Shown: positions 1 to 7,742 of the stretch, in pieces
Layout of the letters: each line of letters starts with the position of its first letter
Position numbering within the stretch: the stretch's first letter is position 1
Assembly: GCA_017853235.1 (NCBI GenBank)
Contig: JAFMJX010000009.1
Coordinates: 1-21,950 of the forward strand
Direction: 5' to 3'
From: Chitinophagaceae bacterium
GTDB lineage: Bacteria; Bacteroidota; Bacteroidia; Chitinophagales; Chitinophagaceae
Length of the DNA stretch: 21,950 nt
Position numbers and translations under genes: made by a program
Notes under the pieces: generated by a model
Databases searched by the model: none
The model's input: only the letters and a program-made list of their open reading frames with translations
What the model was told of the DNA's origin: nothing

Positions 1-51
1 AAATTACATTCTTTTATTGTAACAAAATAAAAACTATTCATCTATTTGAAA

Positions 52-59
52 TACTTTTG
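52..59 (+). promoter_or_regulatory. Bacteroidota -7 box (TACTTTTG)
   Basis: TACTTTTG matches the Bacteroidota housekeeping -7 consensus TAnnTTTG exactly. It ends four bases before the ATG at 64, so transcription would begin at or next to the start codon. No convincing TTTG -33 element is seen at the usual distance. This is a prediction from the motif only. Confidence 0.45.
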
Positions 60-63
60 TGTT

Positions 64-429
64 ATGCAAACACCTGTCAGCTTAGTTTTAGGAGCTTCCC
101 CCAATCCAGAGAGATATAGTTTTTTAGCCACTGCATTACTGCATGAAAAAGGATTTGAGGTATATCCTTACGGTATCAAAAAAGGAATGATCCAAAATAT
201 TGCCATTTTAAATGAATGGCCACTAAATAATACCATTGATACGGTGACTTTGTATGTTGGTCCAGCAGGTCAAGAAGAATATTATGATGCCATTTTAGCT
301 CTTAAGCCGCGCCGAATTATATTTAATCCAGGCACTGAAAACCCTGAACTAGAAAGGATTGCAGTCCAAAATGGCATTGAAACTTTACAGGCATGCACAC
401 TTGTTTTATTAAAAACAGGCCAATATTAG
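64..429 (+). CDS. CoA-binding domain protein (YccU/CoA_binding_2 type)
   Basis: A small single-domain Rossmann-fold protein of 121 residues. The N-terminal stretch with GASPNPERYS resembles the nucleotide-binding loop of the CoA_binding_2 family. The later segments (TVTLYVGP, RRIIFNPGTENPE, then a C-terminal A-C-T-L-V) match the usual strand order and end of that family. The family binds CoA or a related nucleotide, and the cellular role is not well defined. I chose the ATG at 64; an in-frame TTG at 46 would add six residues, but it lies upstream of and across a good -7 promoter box. The stop codon overlaps the stop of the convergent yifB-like gene (TTAG at 426-429), so no room is left for a terminator. 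Family assignment is fairly secure, function is not. Confidence 0.8.
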   Translation: MQTPVSLVLGASPNPERYSFLATALLHEKGFEVYPYGIKKGMIQNIAILNEWPLNNTIDTVTLYVGPAGQEEYYDAILALKPRRIIFNPGTENPELERIAVQNGIETLQACTLVLLKTGQY

Positions 430-1973
430 TGTTTAAATTTCCCCCAGCTTGATTTGTCTAAGGTTCGGTATTGGATGGCTTCACTTATATGGCCTATACT
501 TACATTTTTTTCAGCCTCTAAATCGGCAATGGTTCTACTCACTTTTATAATTCGGTCAAAAGCACGTGCGCTAAATTGAAATTTTTCCATTGCTTTTTGC
601 AAAATAATTTCGGCTTCATTACTAAGAGTGCAATACTTTGCAAGATGCTGCCCCGTCATTTGGGCATTCGTGTAAATCCCGGATTCATTTTTAAATCGAT
701 GCAATTGAATGTCTCTGGCTTTTTTAACTCTATGTGCTATGGTTTCTGATTTTTCACTTTCTTGTTGAGATCTAAGTTCCTGGTATAAAACCGGGGTTAC
801 TTCTATATGAAGGTCAATACGGTCCAATAATGGGCCAGAAATTTTATGTAAATACTTTTGAATGGCCACTTGGCTGCAGTGACATTCTTTATTGGGGTGA
901 TTATAAAAACCACAAGGGCAGGGGTTCATAGAGGCTATAAGCATGAACCTGGCTGGGAATTGAACACTCATTTTAGCCCGTGAAATATATACTACCCCAT
1001 CTTCCATGGGCTGCCTCAAAACTTCAATGACGGAACGATTGAATTCTGGAAGCTCATCTAAAAATAACACTCCATTATGTGCCAGTGAGATTTCTCCTGG
1101 TTGTGGAATGTTGCCGCCACCAATAAGTGCTATGGCTGATAACGTATGGTGGGGTTGCCTAAAAGGGCGATGATTCATTAAATGTTGGACCTTATTTATC
1201 TTCCCAGATATGCTATACACTTTAGTGGTTTCAAGTGCTTCCATATTATTTAAGGGAGGTAAAATTGAAACAATACTTTTTGCCAACATGGTTTTACCTG
1301 CACCGGGTGGCCCAATCATAATCATATTATGTCCCCCTGCACTGGCAATTTCCATGGCTCTTTTGCACTGAAGTTGACCTTTGACAGCCGAAAAATTAGG
1401 CATCATGGGCACCTGCTTTTCGGTTAAAAAATTATGTTTACTTTGAAAGGAGGTAACTTCGTTTGGGTTTTTGAAAAATGCCACTACTTCATTTAAATGC
1501 TGGCATCCAAAAACAGGAATCCCTTTCACCATCATAGCTTCCTCTGCATTTTGAATAGGAATTATAATTCCTGCTTGTCCAGAGGCTTTTGCTTGCATAG
1601 CCATTGCTAATACTCCTTTAATAGGCTGTAATTGTCCATCTAATCCCAGTTCACCCATGAGGAGGTATTGATCTAACAAATTTATGGGACTGATTTGTTC
1701 AGAGGCCGCAAGTATTCCAATAGCAATGGGTAAATCAAATGCAGCTCCTGATTTTTTAATATCTGCAGGAGATAAATTTATCACTACTTTGGTACGTGGC
1801 ATGTGAAAGCCATTTGCTTTGATGGCACTTTCGGTTCGGTCTAAGCTTTCTCTCACAGCACTATCAGCGAGACCAACAATACAATAACCTTGTCCCATAC
1901 TTACATTCACTTCCACATGAATGGTGATAGCATCCATTCCAACTATGGCTGCTCCTTTGGTTTTTACTAACAT
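426..1973 (-). CDS. YifB/ComM family Mg-chelatase-like AAA+ ATPase
   Basis: A full-length 515-residue member of the YifB/ComM family. The first 170 residues form the ChlI-like (Lon S5-like) domain. The AAA+ Mg-chelatase domain follows, with Walker A GPPGAGKT at 221-228, Walker B VLFLDE at 302-307 and the RQPHHT segment near 272. A cysteine cluster CPC...CHC lies at about 352-366, and a C-terminal helical domain completes it. In naturally competent bacteria ComM is a hexameric helicase that drives branch migration during integration of transforming DNA; many non-competent bacteria keep it with unknown role. It follows the mutS-like gene by 62 bp that contain a hairpin, so it may be transcribed separately. 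Its stop overlaps that of the convergent CoA-binding gene. Confidence 0.93.
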   Translation of the reverse strand: MLVKTKGAAIVGMDAITIHVEVNVSMGQGYCIVGLADSAVRESLDRTESAIKANGFHMPRTKVVINLSPADIKKSGAAFDLPIAIGILAASEQISPINLLDQYLLMGELGLDGQLQPIKGVLAMAMQAKASGQAGIIIPIQNAEEAMMVKGIPVFGCQHLNEVVAFFKNPNEVTSFQSKHNFLTEKQVPMMPNFSAVKGQLQCKRAMEIASAGGHNMIMIGPPGAGKTMLAKSIVSILPPLNNMEALETTKVYSISGKINKVQHLMNHRPFRQPHHTLSAIALIGGGNIPQPGEISLAHNGVLFLDELPEFNRSVIEVLRQPMEDGVVYISRAKMSVQFPARFMLIASMNPCPCGFYNHPNKECHCSQVAIQKYLHKISGPLLDRIDLHIEVTPVLYQELRSQQESEKSETIAHRVKKARDIQLHRFKNESGIYTNAQMTGQHLAKYCTLSNEAEIILQKAMEKFQFSARAFDRIIKVSRTIADLEAEKNVSIGHISEAIQYRTLDKSSWGKFKH

Positions 1974-2012
1974 TCTTTTAGCAGAAAACTAACTCAAATG
2001 AGTAAGGAAAAG

Positions 2013-2030
2013 CAGCGTAGAAATACGCTG
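2013..2030 (-). terminator. Hairpin after the ubiE-porT-pyrC-mutS-like operon
   Basis: A perfect 7-bp stem (CAGCGTA / TACGCTG) with a four-base loop starts a few bases past the mutS-like stop codon. On the minus strand it is followed by CTTTTCCTT, a weak T-rich tract. This would suit an intrinsic terminator or attenuating hairpin between the operon and the yifB-like gene. In the plus direction a run of five T also follows, but no plus-strand gene ends here. Confidence 0.5.
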
Positions 2031-2035
2031 AATTT

Positions 2036-3349
2036 TTAAAGATTTTCTAAAAGCGTTACTACGCCTTCTCGCTCTAGTATTAAGTAACCAATTCTATCTT
2101 GACTTACTCCAGGTTTTAATTGATAATGAAAGACCAATTCGTTTTGGGTTATTTGAGTTTCAAAATAACTGAACTGAATATTAGGATGCATATTTACCGC
2201 ATCACTTATTTCGTATAAATGGGTAGATAAAATGATTAAGCAATTACGAAGTTTTTGCAAACCTTCAATGACTTTGATGCTGCATTTCATAGCATCTTGA
2301 ATATTGGTCCCTTTAAATAACTCATCTATTAAAACGCAATATTTTTTACCATCTTTGATTTTTTCAACTGTATTTTTGATACGTTGTACTTCATTGAAAA
2401 AATAACTTTCCCCTTTAGTGATATTATCTGCGATCGTTAAATTACTAATAAGTCCATCTAATAAGGTCAACTTCATGGAAGCTACAGGAGCACCCATACC
2501 CAGATGTGCCAAATAAATCACTAAACCTATGGTTTTAATATATGTACTTTTTCCAGCCATATTTGCACCCGTTAAAAACATTAAATTTTTTTGACTATTT
2601 AAATTTAAATGATTGCCTATGGGATGTTCTAATAAAGGATGCCTTGCTGCTTCAATTTGTATTTGAGATTGCGCTGAGTCCACCCAACTGGGGAATACCC
2701 ATTGAAACCTTTGCATGGCAGTAGTCATACTGTGAAAGGCATCAATTTCATAATAATATTGGAGCAGAATACGTGTTTGTGATTTGTATTGGTATAAAAA
2801 GAAGTATCCCCAATTTATATTTTGTTGTATTGTATTATTTTTTGCATCTAGTGGAAGCGAATCAAAAATGGAGTTTGAAAGTAAGGGCTTCATTTTTTGA
2901 ATCCATTGTTGTAGCACAGGGTTGGATGCATGCGATTCAAATTGAAGCATCCATTTTTTTAATTCTTGAATGAACAAAGTGCAATGAATCACAGAGTAAC
3001 TCATGAGTGCATAATCCTGTTGGTTCCAAAATTGAAACCAATACGCTTGAAGCAAACTTGGATGTTTAGGGATTTGATTTACGCCAGTTTCAAAAAATTT
3101 ATCTATCACAAAAACGGTTCCGTTAGTGATTTGCATAGCTTCTAAAAACGCATATTCTTGTTGGAAAATTAAAATGGCTTCTTGTCTGTCCTGAATTTTT
3201 GTGATACTAGATAAGGGATGGGAAAGGTATTTTTCAAACTGAATTTTGCCGCCTACAGTTCTTGTAAAATTGATGTGTTCGGCAATAGAAATACCTTCCT
3301 CTTGTTGAAAAAGTCCAATGTCTTTTAAAGTGATTTGATCTACTTGCAT
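2036..3349 (-). CDS. MutS-family ATPase without mismatch-recognition domain
   Basis: A 437-residue protein with the MutS ATPase (domain V) in its C-terminal half: Walker A GANMAGKS at 261-268, the SYFFNEVQRI signature near 315, Walker B CVLIDE at 338-343, GTN at 347 and the STH switch at about 375. The first 240 residues are helical and resemble the MutS core/lever rather than the mismatch-binding domain. No Phe-x-Glu recognition domain and no C-terminal Smr domain are present, so it is neither classical MutS nor complete MutS2. Such short MutS relatives occur in Bacteroidota and their function is unknown to me. It starts 15 bp after pyrC with AGGAAA upstream, so it is probably co-transcribed with it. 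Confidence 0.82.
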   Translation of the reverse strand: MQVDQITLKDIGLFQQEEGISIAEHINFTRTVGGKIQFEKYLSHPLSSITKIQDRQEAILIFQQEYAFLEAMQITNGTVFVIDKFFETGVNQIPKHPSLLQAYWFQFWNQQDYALMSYSVIHCTLFIQELKKWMLQFESHASNPVLQQWIQKMKPLLSNSIFDSLPLDAKNNTIQQNINWGYFFLYQYKSQTRILLQYYYEIDAFHSMTTAMQRFQWVFPSWVDSAQSQIQIEAARHPLLEHPIGNHLNLNSQKNLMFLTGANMAGKSTYIKTIGLVIYLAHLGMGAPVASMKLTLLDGLISNLTIADNITKGESYFFNEVQRIKNTVEKIKDGKKYCVLIDELFKGTNIQDAMKCSIKVIEGLQKLRNCLIILSTHLYEISDAVNMHPNIQFSYFETQITQNELVFHYQLKPGVSQDRIGYLILEREGVVTLLENL

Positions 3350-3364
3350 GGGGAGGTGTTTCCT

Positions 3365-4705
3365 TTATCCTCTATTAAATTGGAGTCGATGTCCTTTTTG
3401 ACTTTCATCAAATTGGCCATGATGATATACCAACACACCATTGACAAAAGTGCTGCTAATTTGATAAGGAAAACTGGTTCCTTCTAGTGGACTCCAGCCG
3501 CATTTATATAAAATAGATTCTTTTGTAAGAATTTGGGGGGATTCTTTTACTAAAACTAAATCCGCCCAATATCCTTCGCGAATAAACCCACGATCTTTAA
3601 TTTGAAAACAAATGGCCACTGCATGACTCATTTTTTCAACCATTTTTTCTATACTTAATTTTCCTTCCTGCACATATTTCAACATCAACATCACTGAATA
3701 TTGTATCAAAGGCAATCCGGCATGGGCATGAATATAGGCTTCTTGCTTTTCAGCCCAAGTATGAGGAGCATGGTCCGTTGCTATAACATCTAACTGGTCA
3801 TTCAATAAGCCTTCCCATAATGCATCTTTATGATGTGGGGCTTTAATTGCAGGGTTGCACTTGATTAAATTTCCCAATGAAGCATAATCGTTTGAAGTGA
3901 AATGCAAATGATGTACACAAACTTCCGCAGTAATACGTTTATCAACTAAGGGGCGTAAATTTGAAAAAAGTTGTAATTCTTTGGCTGTACTAATATGTAA
4001 AATGTGTAAACGTGCATCAAATTTTTTTGCTAATTGTATCGCTTTAAAAGAAGATTCAAAACAGGCTTCTTCGTCACGAATAACTGGATGATCCGCTGGT
4101 TCTAAAATTGGTTTAATCAATTCTAAAGCCGCTTTATTTTTTTTAATGATACTCTCTTCTTCGCAGTGGGTAGCAATCAATAATTCAGATCCACTGAAAA
4201 TTCGTTCTAAAACAATGGGGTTATCTACTAATAAATTTCCTGTAGAGGATCCCATAAATATTTTTACACCACACACTTCCTTTTTTTTATCGTTTGTTTT
4301 TAAAACTTCTTCCCAATTATCCTGAGAAGTGCCCATAAAAAAAGAGTAATTTGCTAAAGCGTTTTGTGCTGCAATTGCATATTTGTCTTCTAATAATGCT
4401 TGGGTAAAAACGGGGGGTTGGGTATTGGGCATTTCCATAAAACTAGTCACACCACCTGCCACTGCCGCTTTGGCTTCGGTATAAATATTTGCTTTATGTG
4501 TTAAACCAGGCTCTCTAAAATGTACTTGATCATCAATCGCACCCGGAATTAAATATTGTCCAGAACCATCTATTTCTTTTACACCGGCTGGAGTGTCAAT
4601 TTGTGGAGCTATTTTTTGAATCCTTCCTTGTTGAATGAGAACATCACCTTGTAGTTGTTTTCCTTCATTAACAATGATGGTGTTTTTGATAATATAATGA
4701 CTCAT
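3365..4705 (-). CDS. pyrC: Dihydroorotase
   Basis: Dihydroorotase, the third step of de novo pyrimidine synthesis (carbamoyl-aspartate to dihydroorotate), 446 residues. Seen in the sequence: the first metal site DDQVHFREPGLTHK (58 onward), EMPNTQPP near 91, a likely carbamylated Lys148 in GVKIFMGSSTGN, His180 in ATHCEEE, His237 in LHILHIST and Asp311 in ATDHAPHT. Unusually, the first histidine of the D-x-H-x-H metal motif is glutamine (Gln60); the codon is CAA, so this is not a translation error. The gene begins 5 bp after porT and ends 15 bp before the mutS-like gene. No other pyr genes adjoin it, apart from a carB-like half gene about 7 kb to the right. A hydantoinase-type relative is the alternative, but the REPGLTHK and GSSTGN motifs favour dihydroorotase. 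Confidence 0.88.
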   Translation of the reverse strand: MSHYIIKNTIIVNEGKQLQGDVLIQQGRIQKIAPQIDTPAGVKEIDGSGQYLIPGAIDDQVHFREPGLTHKANIYTEAKAAVAGGVTSFMEMPNTQPPVFTQALLEDKYAIAAQNALANYSFFMGTSQDNWEEVLKTNDKKKEVCGVKIFMGSSTGNLLVDNPIVLERIFSGSELLIATHCEEESIIKKNKAALELIKPILEPADHPVIRDEEACFESSFKAIQLAKKFDARLHILHISTAKELQLFSNLRPLVDKRITAEVCVHHLHFTSNDYASLGNLIKCNPAIKAPHHKDALWEGLLNDQLDVIATDHAPHTWAEKQEAYIHAHAGLPLIQYSVMLMLKYVQEGKLSIEKMVEKMSHAVAICFQIKDRGFIREGYWADLVLVKESPQILTKESILYKCGWSPLEGTSFPYQISSTFVNGVLVYHHGQFDESQKGHRLQFNRG

Positions 4706-4710
4706 GCCAA

Positions 4711-5448
4711 TTAGTTTTCAAGATGAATAGTAAAGTAAACAAAGTTCGCGTTTACTTTATTGACATTGTTTAATAGTAATTCGGTGGTATTTGGATTTTT
4801 TAAATTAGACAATCCATAGGAGAATTTAATTTCAGGAGAAATAGTCACATAACGTAAATAAAAACTCAGACCCAAACCAAATTCGTATCCTAAATCGGTC
4901 CCATTAAAAAGTGCTTTATAGGCATCTCCTAAACCACTAGTGGCTACTTTAGAACTTGATAAATCAAAATCGGCCTTGCCTCCGGCAAAAACATAGTGTC
5001 TCATTAAATTTCTAAAATGAAAAGCATTGTAACGGTCAGATTGTAATTTTAAAGCCAAAGGCAAGCTGATTACGGTGGATGGAATATCAATGGAATCTCT
5101 AATTGAATTTTTAGTAAATCCAACATTTTTGGACCCGCCAATGAGTAACATAGGATTGGCTCTTAATAAAAAGTGATCTGTTAATTTTAAAGTACCAGTC
5201 AATCCTAAATTTAAATTTTTGCTGTTCATTGAAAGCACTTGATTCGCAATATTACTGGAGCTAGGACTAAAAAAAGTATTGCGCTCATAGTTTAAGTGAT
5301 TATAACCCATTCCAATACTAATGCCTAAGTAATAGGGCATATCGTCATGATCTGGTTGAAATGTTTCACCACTTTGTGCTTGTAGAGATAATGCGGTGAA
5401 CAGGCAGCCGCAAATAATTACAATTTGTTTCCGCAATAAATACTGCAT
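4711..5448 (-). CDS. porT: PorT-like outer-membrane beta-barrel protein (type IX secretion)
   Basis: A 245-residue protein with an N-terminal signal peptide (hydrophobic core IVIICGCLFTALSL, cleavage near AQS). The remainder alternates beta strands typical of a small outer-membrane barrel: PYYLGISIGMGYNHL near 38, a Leu-Arg-Ala-Asn-Pro segment, and YVFAGGKADFDL. Length and the position directly after ubiE fit PorT, a conserved accessory of the Bacteroidota type IX secretion system that is needed for export of gingipain-like proteins. The identification rests on general resemblance plus gene order, so a generic porin-family barrel (OMP_b-brl_2) is the fallback. Its ATG lies 31 bp inside the end of ubiE, in a different frame; no later Met would preserve the signal peptide, so the overlap looks genuine. 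Confidence 0.72.
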   Translation of the reverse strand: MQYLLRKQIVIICGCLFTALSLQAQSGETFQPDHDDMPYYLGISIGMGYNHLNYERNTFFSPSSSNIANQVLSMNSKNLNLGLTGTLKLTDHFLLRANPMLLIGGSKNVGFTKNSIRDSIDIPSTVISLPLALKLQSDRYNAFHFRNLMRHYVFAGGKADFDLSSSKVATSGLGDAYKALFNGTDLGYEFGLGLSFYLRYVTISPEIKFSYGLSNLKNPNTTELLLNNVNKVNANFVYFTIHLEN

Positions 5449-6164
5449 ATGCCTAAACTTAATTTTTGTTGTTGTGTATTTTTAAATCCTGCTTTTTCTA
5501 AGATACTTAAAAAAGCTTTTCCTTCTGGAAATGCAATGACACTTTCGTTGAGATAAGCGTAAGCCGCTTTGTTTCCAGAAAATATTTTACCAATCGTGGG
5601 GGTGACCCATTTCATGTAAAAATTATAAATGGGTTTAAACCAAAAGCTACTTGGCTGTGAAAACTCCAAAATCACTAATTTGCTGCCTGGAGTTAATACT
5701 CTGTATATTTCGGAGAGCCCTTTTTCCAAATCTGCAAAATTGCGGACTCCAAAAGCGACCATTGCTCCATCAAAATGGGTATCTCCAAAGGGGATAGCAG
5801 TACTGTCACCTTGTGATAGTTGAATTGAATTGGCAAGTCCTTTTTGGGCAATTTTAATTCTTCCATATTGCATCATTCCCTCTGAAATATCAATGCCTGT
5901 AATTTTTGCTGGTTGGATTAATTGATAAGCCATTAAAGCCATGTCAGCGGTTCCAGTAGCAATATCTAATAAATGTTGAGGGGGGTGCTGTTTAAAATGA
6001 GCGATTGCTTTTTTGCGCCAACCCTGATCAATTCCAAGGCTTAAAAATCGGTTTAAAAAATCGTATCTTTTTGCAATAGAATCAAACATACTAGCCACTT
6101 GCTCCTTTTTGGAAGCATCGCTATTATCATAAGGAACGATATGGTCGTGGGCATATTCACTCAT
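5418..6164 (-). CDS. ubiE: Menaquinone/ubiquinone C-methyltransferase UbiE/MenG
   Basis: SAM-dependent methyltransferase of 248 residues that methylates demethylmenaquinone in the last step of menaquinone synthesis; Bacteroidota use menaquinone, so MenG activity is the expected one. Visible motifs are the UbiE signature YDFLNRFLSLGID..WR (34-50), the SAM-binding loop DIATGTAD (67-74), GIDIS at 90, FGVRNF and LTPGSKLVILEFSQP. The longer open frame reaches 6251, but I place the start at the ATG at 6164 (MSEYAHDHIVPYD), since the 29 extra residues look unrelated and would overlap the divergent rsgA start. A -7 box lies just upstream. It is the first gene of a probable operon with porT, pyrC and the mutS-like gene, and its last codons overlap porT by 31 bp. 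Confidence 0.93.
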   Translation of the reverse strand: MSEYAHDHIVPYDNSDASKKEQVASMFDSIAKRYDFLNRFLSLGIDQGWRKKAIAHFKQHPPQHLLDIATGTADMALMAYQLIQPAKITGIDISEGMMQYGRIKIAQKGLANSIQLSQGDSTAIPFGDTHFDGAMVAFGVRNFADLEKGLSEIYRVLTPGSKLVILEFSQPSSFWFKPIYNFYMKWVTPTIGKIFSGNKAAYAYLNESVIAFPEGKAFLSILEKAGFKNTQQQKLSLGICSIYCGNKL

Positions 6165-6168
6165 ACCA

Positions 6169-6176
6169 CAAATATA
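6169..6176 (-). promoter_or_regulatory. -7 box (TATATTTG) for the ubiE operon
   Basis: Read on the minus strand, TATATTTG matches TAnnTTTG and is followed by TGGT and then the ubiE ATG. The spacing of four bases predicts a leaderless or almost leaderless transcript. No clear -33 TTTG is found. Prediction from motif and position. Confidence 0.45.
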
Positions 6177-6227
6177 TTGAAAATGTGGGTGGTTTTGGTA
6201 GGATATCGTGTTCTTAACAATTACTTT

Positions 6228-6235
6228 TATCTTCG
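6228..6235 (+). promoter_or_regulatory. -7 box (TATCTTCG) for rsgA
   Basis: TATCTTCG is a common variant of the Bacteroidota TAnnTTTG box and ends six bases before the rsgA ATG at 6242. Together with the ubiE box it gives a divergent promoter pair in the 77-bp gap. A TTTG at 6194-6197 is 30 bases away, farther than the usual -33 spacing. Confidence 0.4.
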
Positions 6236-6241
6236 TAGTGA

Positions 6242-7168
6242 ATGAAGGCAAGGATATATAAATCGACAGGAAGCTGGTACTCCATTAAATCGGAGGAGGG
6301 TGTGTTTTATCAGGCCCGTATAAAGGGTGCAATAAAGTTAGACAATATCACCTCCACCAATCCCATTGCAGTAGGGGATTGGGTGCATTTTGAATTGGAA
6401 GATGAGGAAAAAAAATCGGCTATGATTCATTCTATTCTTGATAGGGAAAATTATGTAGCTAGACAATCTCCGCACAATAAAAGACAACAACATATTATTG
6501 CCTCTAATATGGATCAGTCTATTTTACTCGCCACTTTAAAATCTCCAAAAACATCAGCTGGATTTATAGATCGTTTTTTAATTTCTTGTGAGGCATTTCA
6601 TATTCCAGCAATAATTGTTTTTAATAAATCTGATATTTATGGTGCAAAGGAAATGGAAATGTATGCTGATTTTAAAAAGAGGTATGAAAAAATTGGGTAC
6701 TCTGTTTTTTTAATTAGTATTGAAAAAAAAGAGGGGTTAGCGCCATTACAAAAATTGCTGCATCAAAAAACTACATTGGTTAGTGGACACAGTGGGGTAG
6801 GAAAGTCTTCTTTTATAAATTATATATTTCCAAATTTAGAAGTCACTACACAGGAAGTAAGTGATTGGAGTGGGAAAGGAATGCATACTACTACTTTTGC
6901 TCAGATGTATGATTTGCCCCAAGGTGGCTCTGTGATTGACACTCCGGGGATGCGTGAATTAGGCTTAGTGAATTTAGAAAAAGAAGAATTGGCACAATAT
7001 TTTCCAGAAATGAGAGAAAAAATGAGTGGCTGTCAGTTTCATGATTGCCAACATATGAATGAACCCGGTTGTGCAGTAAAAGCAGCTGTAGAAAAAGGAG
7101 AGATTAGTGAAGCACGTTTTTTTAGCTATGTTGATTTATGGCATGGCATTGAAAACCACAAGTACTAA
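6242..7168 (+). CDS. rsgA: Ribosome small subunit-dependent GTPase A
   Basis: Circularly permuted GTPase of 308 residues that checks late maturation of the 30S ribosomal subunit. Domain order: N-terminal OB fold (about 1-75), then GTPase motifs in permuted order with G4 NKSD at 128-131, G1 GHSGVGKS at 182-189 and G3 DTPG at 233-236, and finally a zinc finger with Cys264, Cys269, His271 and Cys277. All key motifs are intact. The ATG at 6242 gives the expected N terminus. The gene is divergent from ubiE, and its stop is only 3 bp from the stop of the convergent carbonic-anhydrase-like gene. Confidence 0.96.
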   Translation: MKARIYKSTGSWYSIKSEEGVFYQARIKGAIKLDNITSTNPIAVGDWVHFELEDEEKKSAMIHSILDRENYVARQSPHNKRQQHIIASNMDQSILLATLKSPKTSAGFIDRFLISCEAFHIPAIIVFNKSDIYGAKEMEMYADFKKRYEKIGYSVFLISIEKKEGLAPLQKLLHQKTTLVSGHSGVGKSSFINYIFPNLEVTTQEVSDWSGKGMHTTTFAQMYDLPQGGSVIDTPGMRELGLVNLEKEELAQYFPEMREKMSGCQFHDCQHMNEPGCAVKAAVEKGEISEARFFSYVDLWHGIENHKY

Positions 7169-7171
7169 AAT

Positions 7172-7708
7172 TTATTTAGTTGGCGCTTCGTTGTATGGAG
7201 CTAACCAAGAAGCATATTTGACATAGTTGTGTGAGATCCTATTAATTTCACCTTCAATTAAATTTTGAGAAACTGATTTTACTTTTTTTGCTGGAACACC
7301 TGCATAAATACTGCCTTCTTCTACAATGGTCCCTTCTAAAACAACAGCACCTGCTGCGATAATTGAATTTGAATGCACCACACAACCATCCATGACAATA
7401 CTTCCCATGCCAATGAGCACATTATCGTGAATTGTGCAGCCATGCACCAAAGCATTATGTCCTATGGAAACGTGGTTGCCAATAGTAGTTGGATGTTTTA
7501 AATAAGTGCAATGAATGACAGCGCCATCTTGTACATTCACATGGTGTCCCATTTTAATAAAGTGAACATCACCTCTAAGCACCGCATTAAACCAAATGGA
7601 ACAATCGTCCCCCATTTGAACATCGCCAATGATGGTCGCATTAGGGGCTATAAAACAATTTTGCCCAAATTGAGGATCTTTGCCTTGAACAGGTAGTATG
7701 GTTGCCAT
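7172..7708 (-). CDS. Gamma carbonic anhydrase family / YrdA-like hexapeptide protein
   Basis: A 178-residue left-handed beta-helix protein made of hexapeptide repeats ([LIV]-G-x4), for example in NATIIGDVQMGDDCSIW and the later TIGNHVSIGHNALVHG. The zinc histidines of the gamma-class anhydrase fold are present (one after QDGAVI, two in GHNALVHG), and the trimer-forming repeat pattern continues to KVKSV. The product could be a carbonic anhydrase, or one of the many YrdA/PaaY-like members whose substrate is unknown. I place the start at 7708 (MATILPVQGK); a longer frame to 7759 adds 17 unlikely residues and would overlap the divergent aminotransferase start. The gap between the two divergent starts is just 34 bp. 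Confidence 0.88.
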   Translation of the reverse strand: MATILPVQGKDPQFGQNCFIAPNATIIGDVQMGDDCSIWFNAVLRGDVHFIKMGHHVNVQDGAVIHCTYLKHPTTIGNHVSIGHNALVHGCTIHDNVLIGMGSIVMDGCVVHSNSIIAAGAVVLEGTIVEEGSIYAGVPAKKVKSVSQNLIEGEINRISHNYVKYASWLAPYNEAPTK

Positions 7709-7742
7709 AAAAATGCGACTTTTGTACTGCAATTTACAAGTA

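Noticed and set aside
6165..6251. N-terminal extension of UbiE by 29 residues
   Set aside because: It would overlap the divergent rsgA start and the ubiE promoter box, and the extra residues do not resemble the family.
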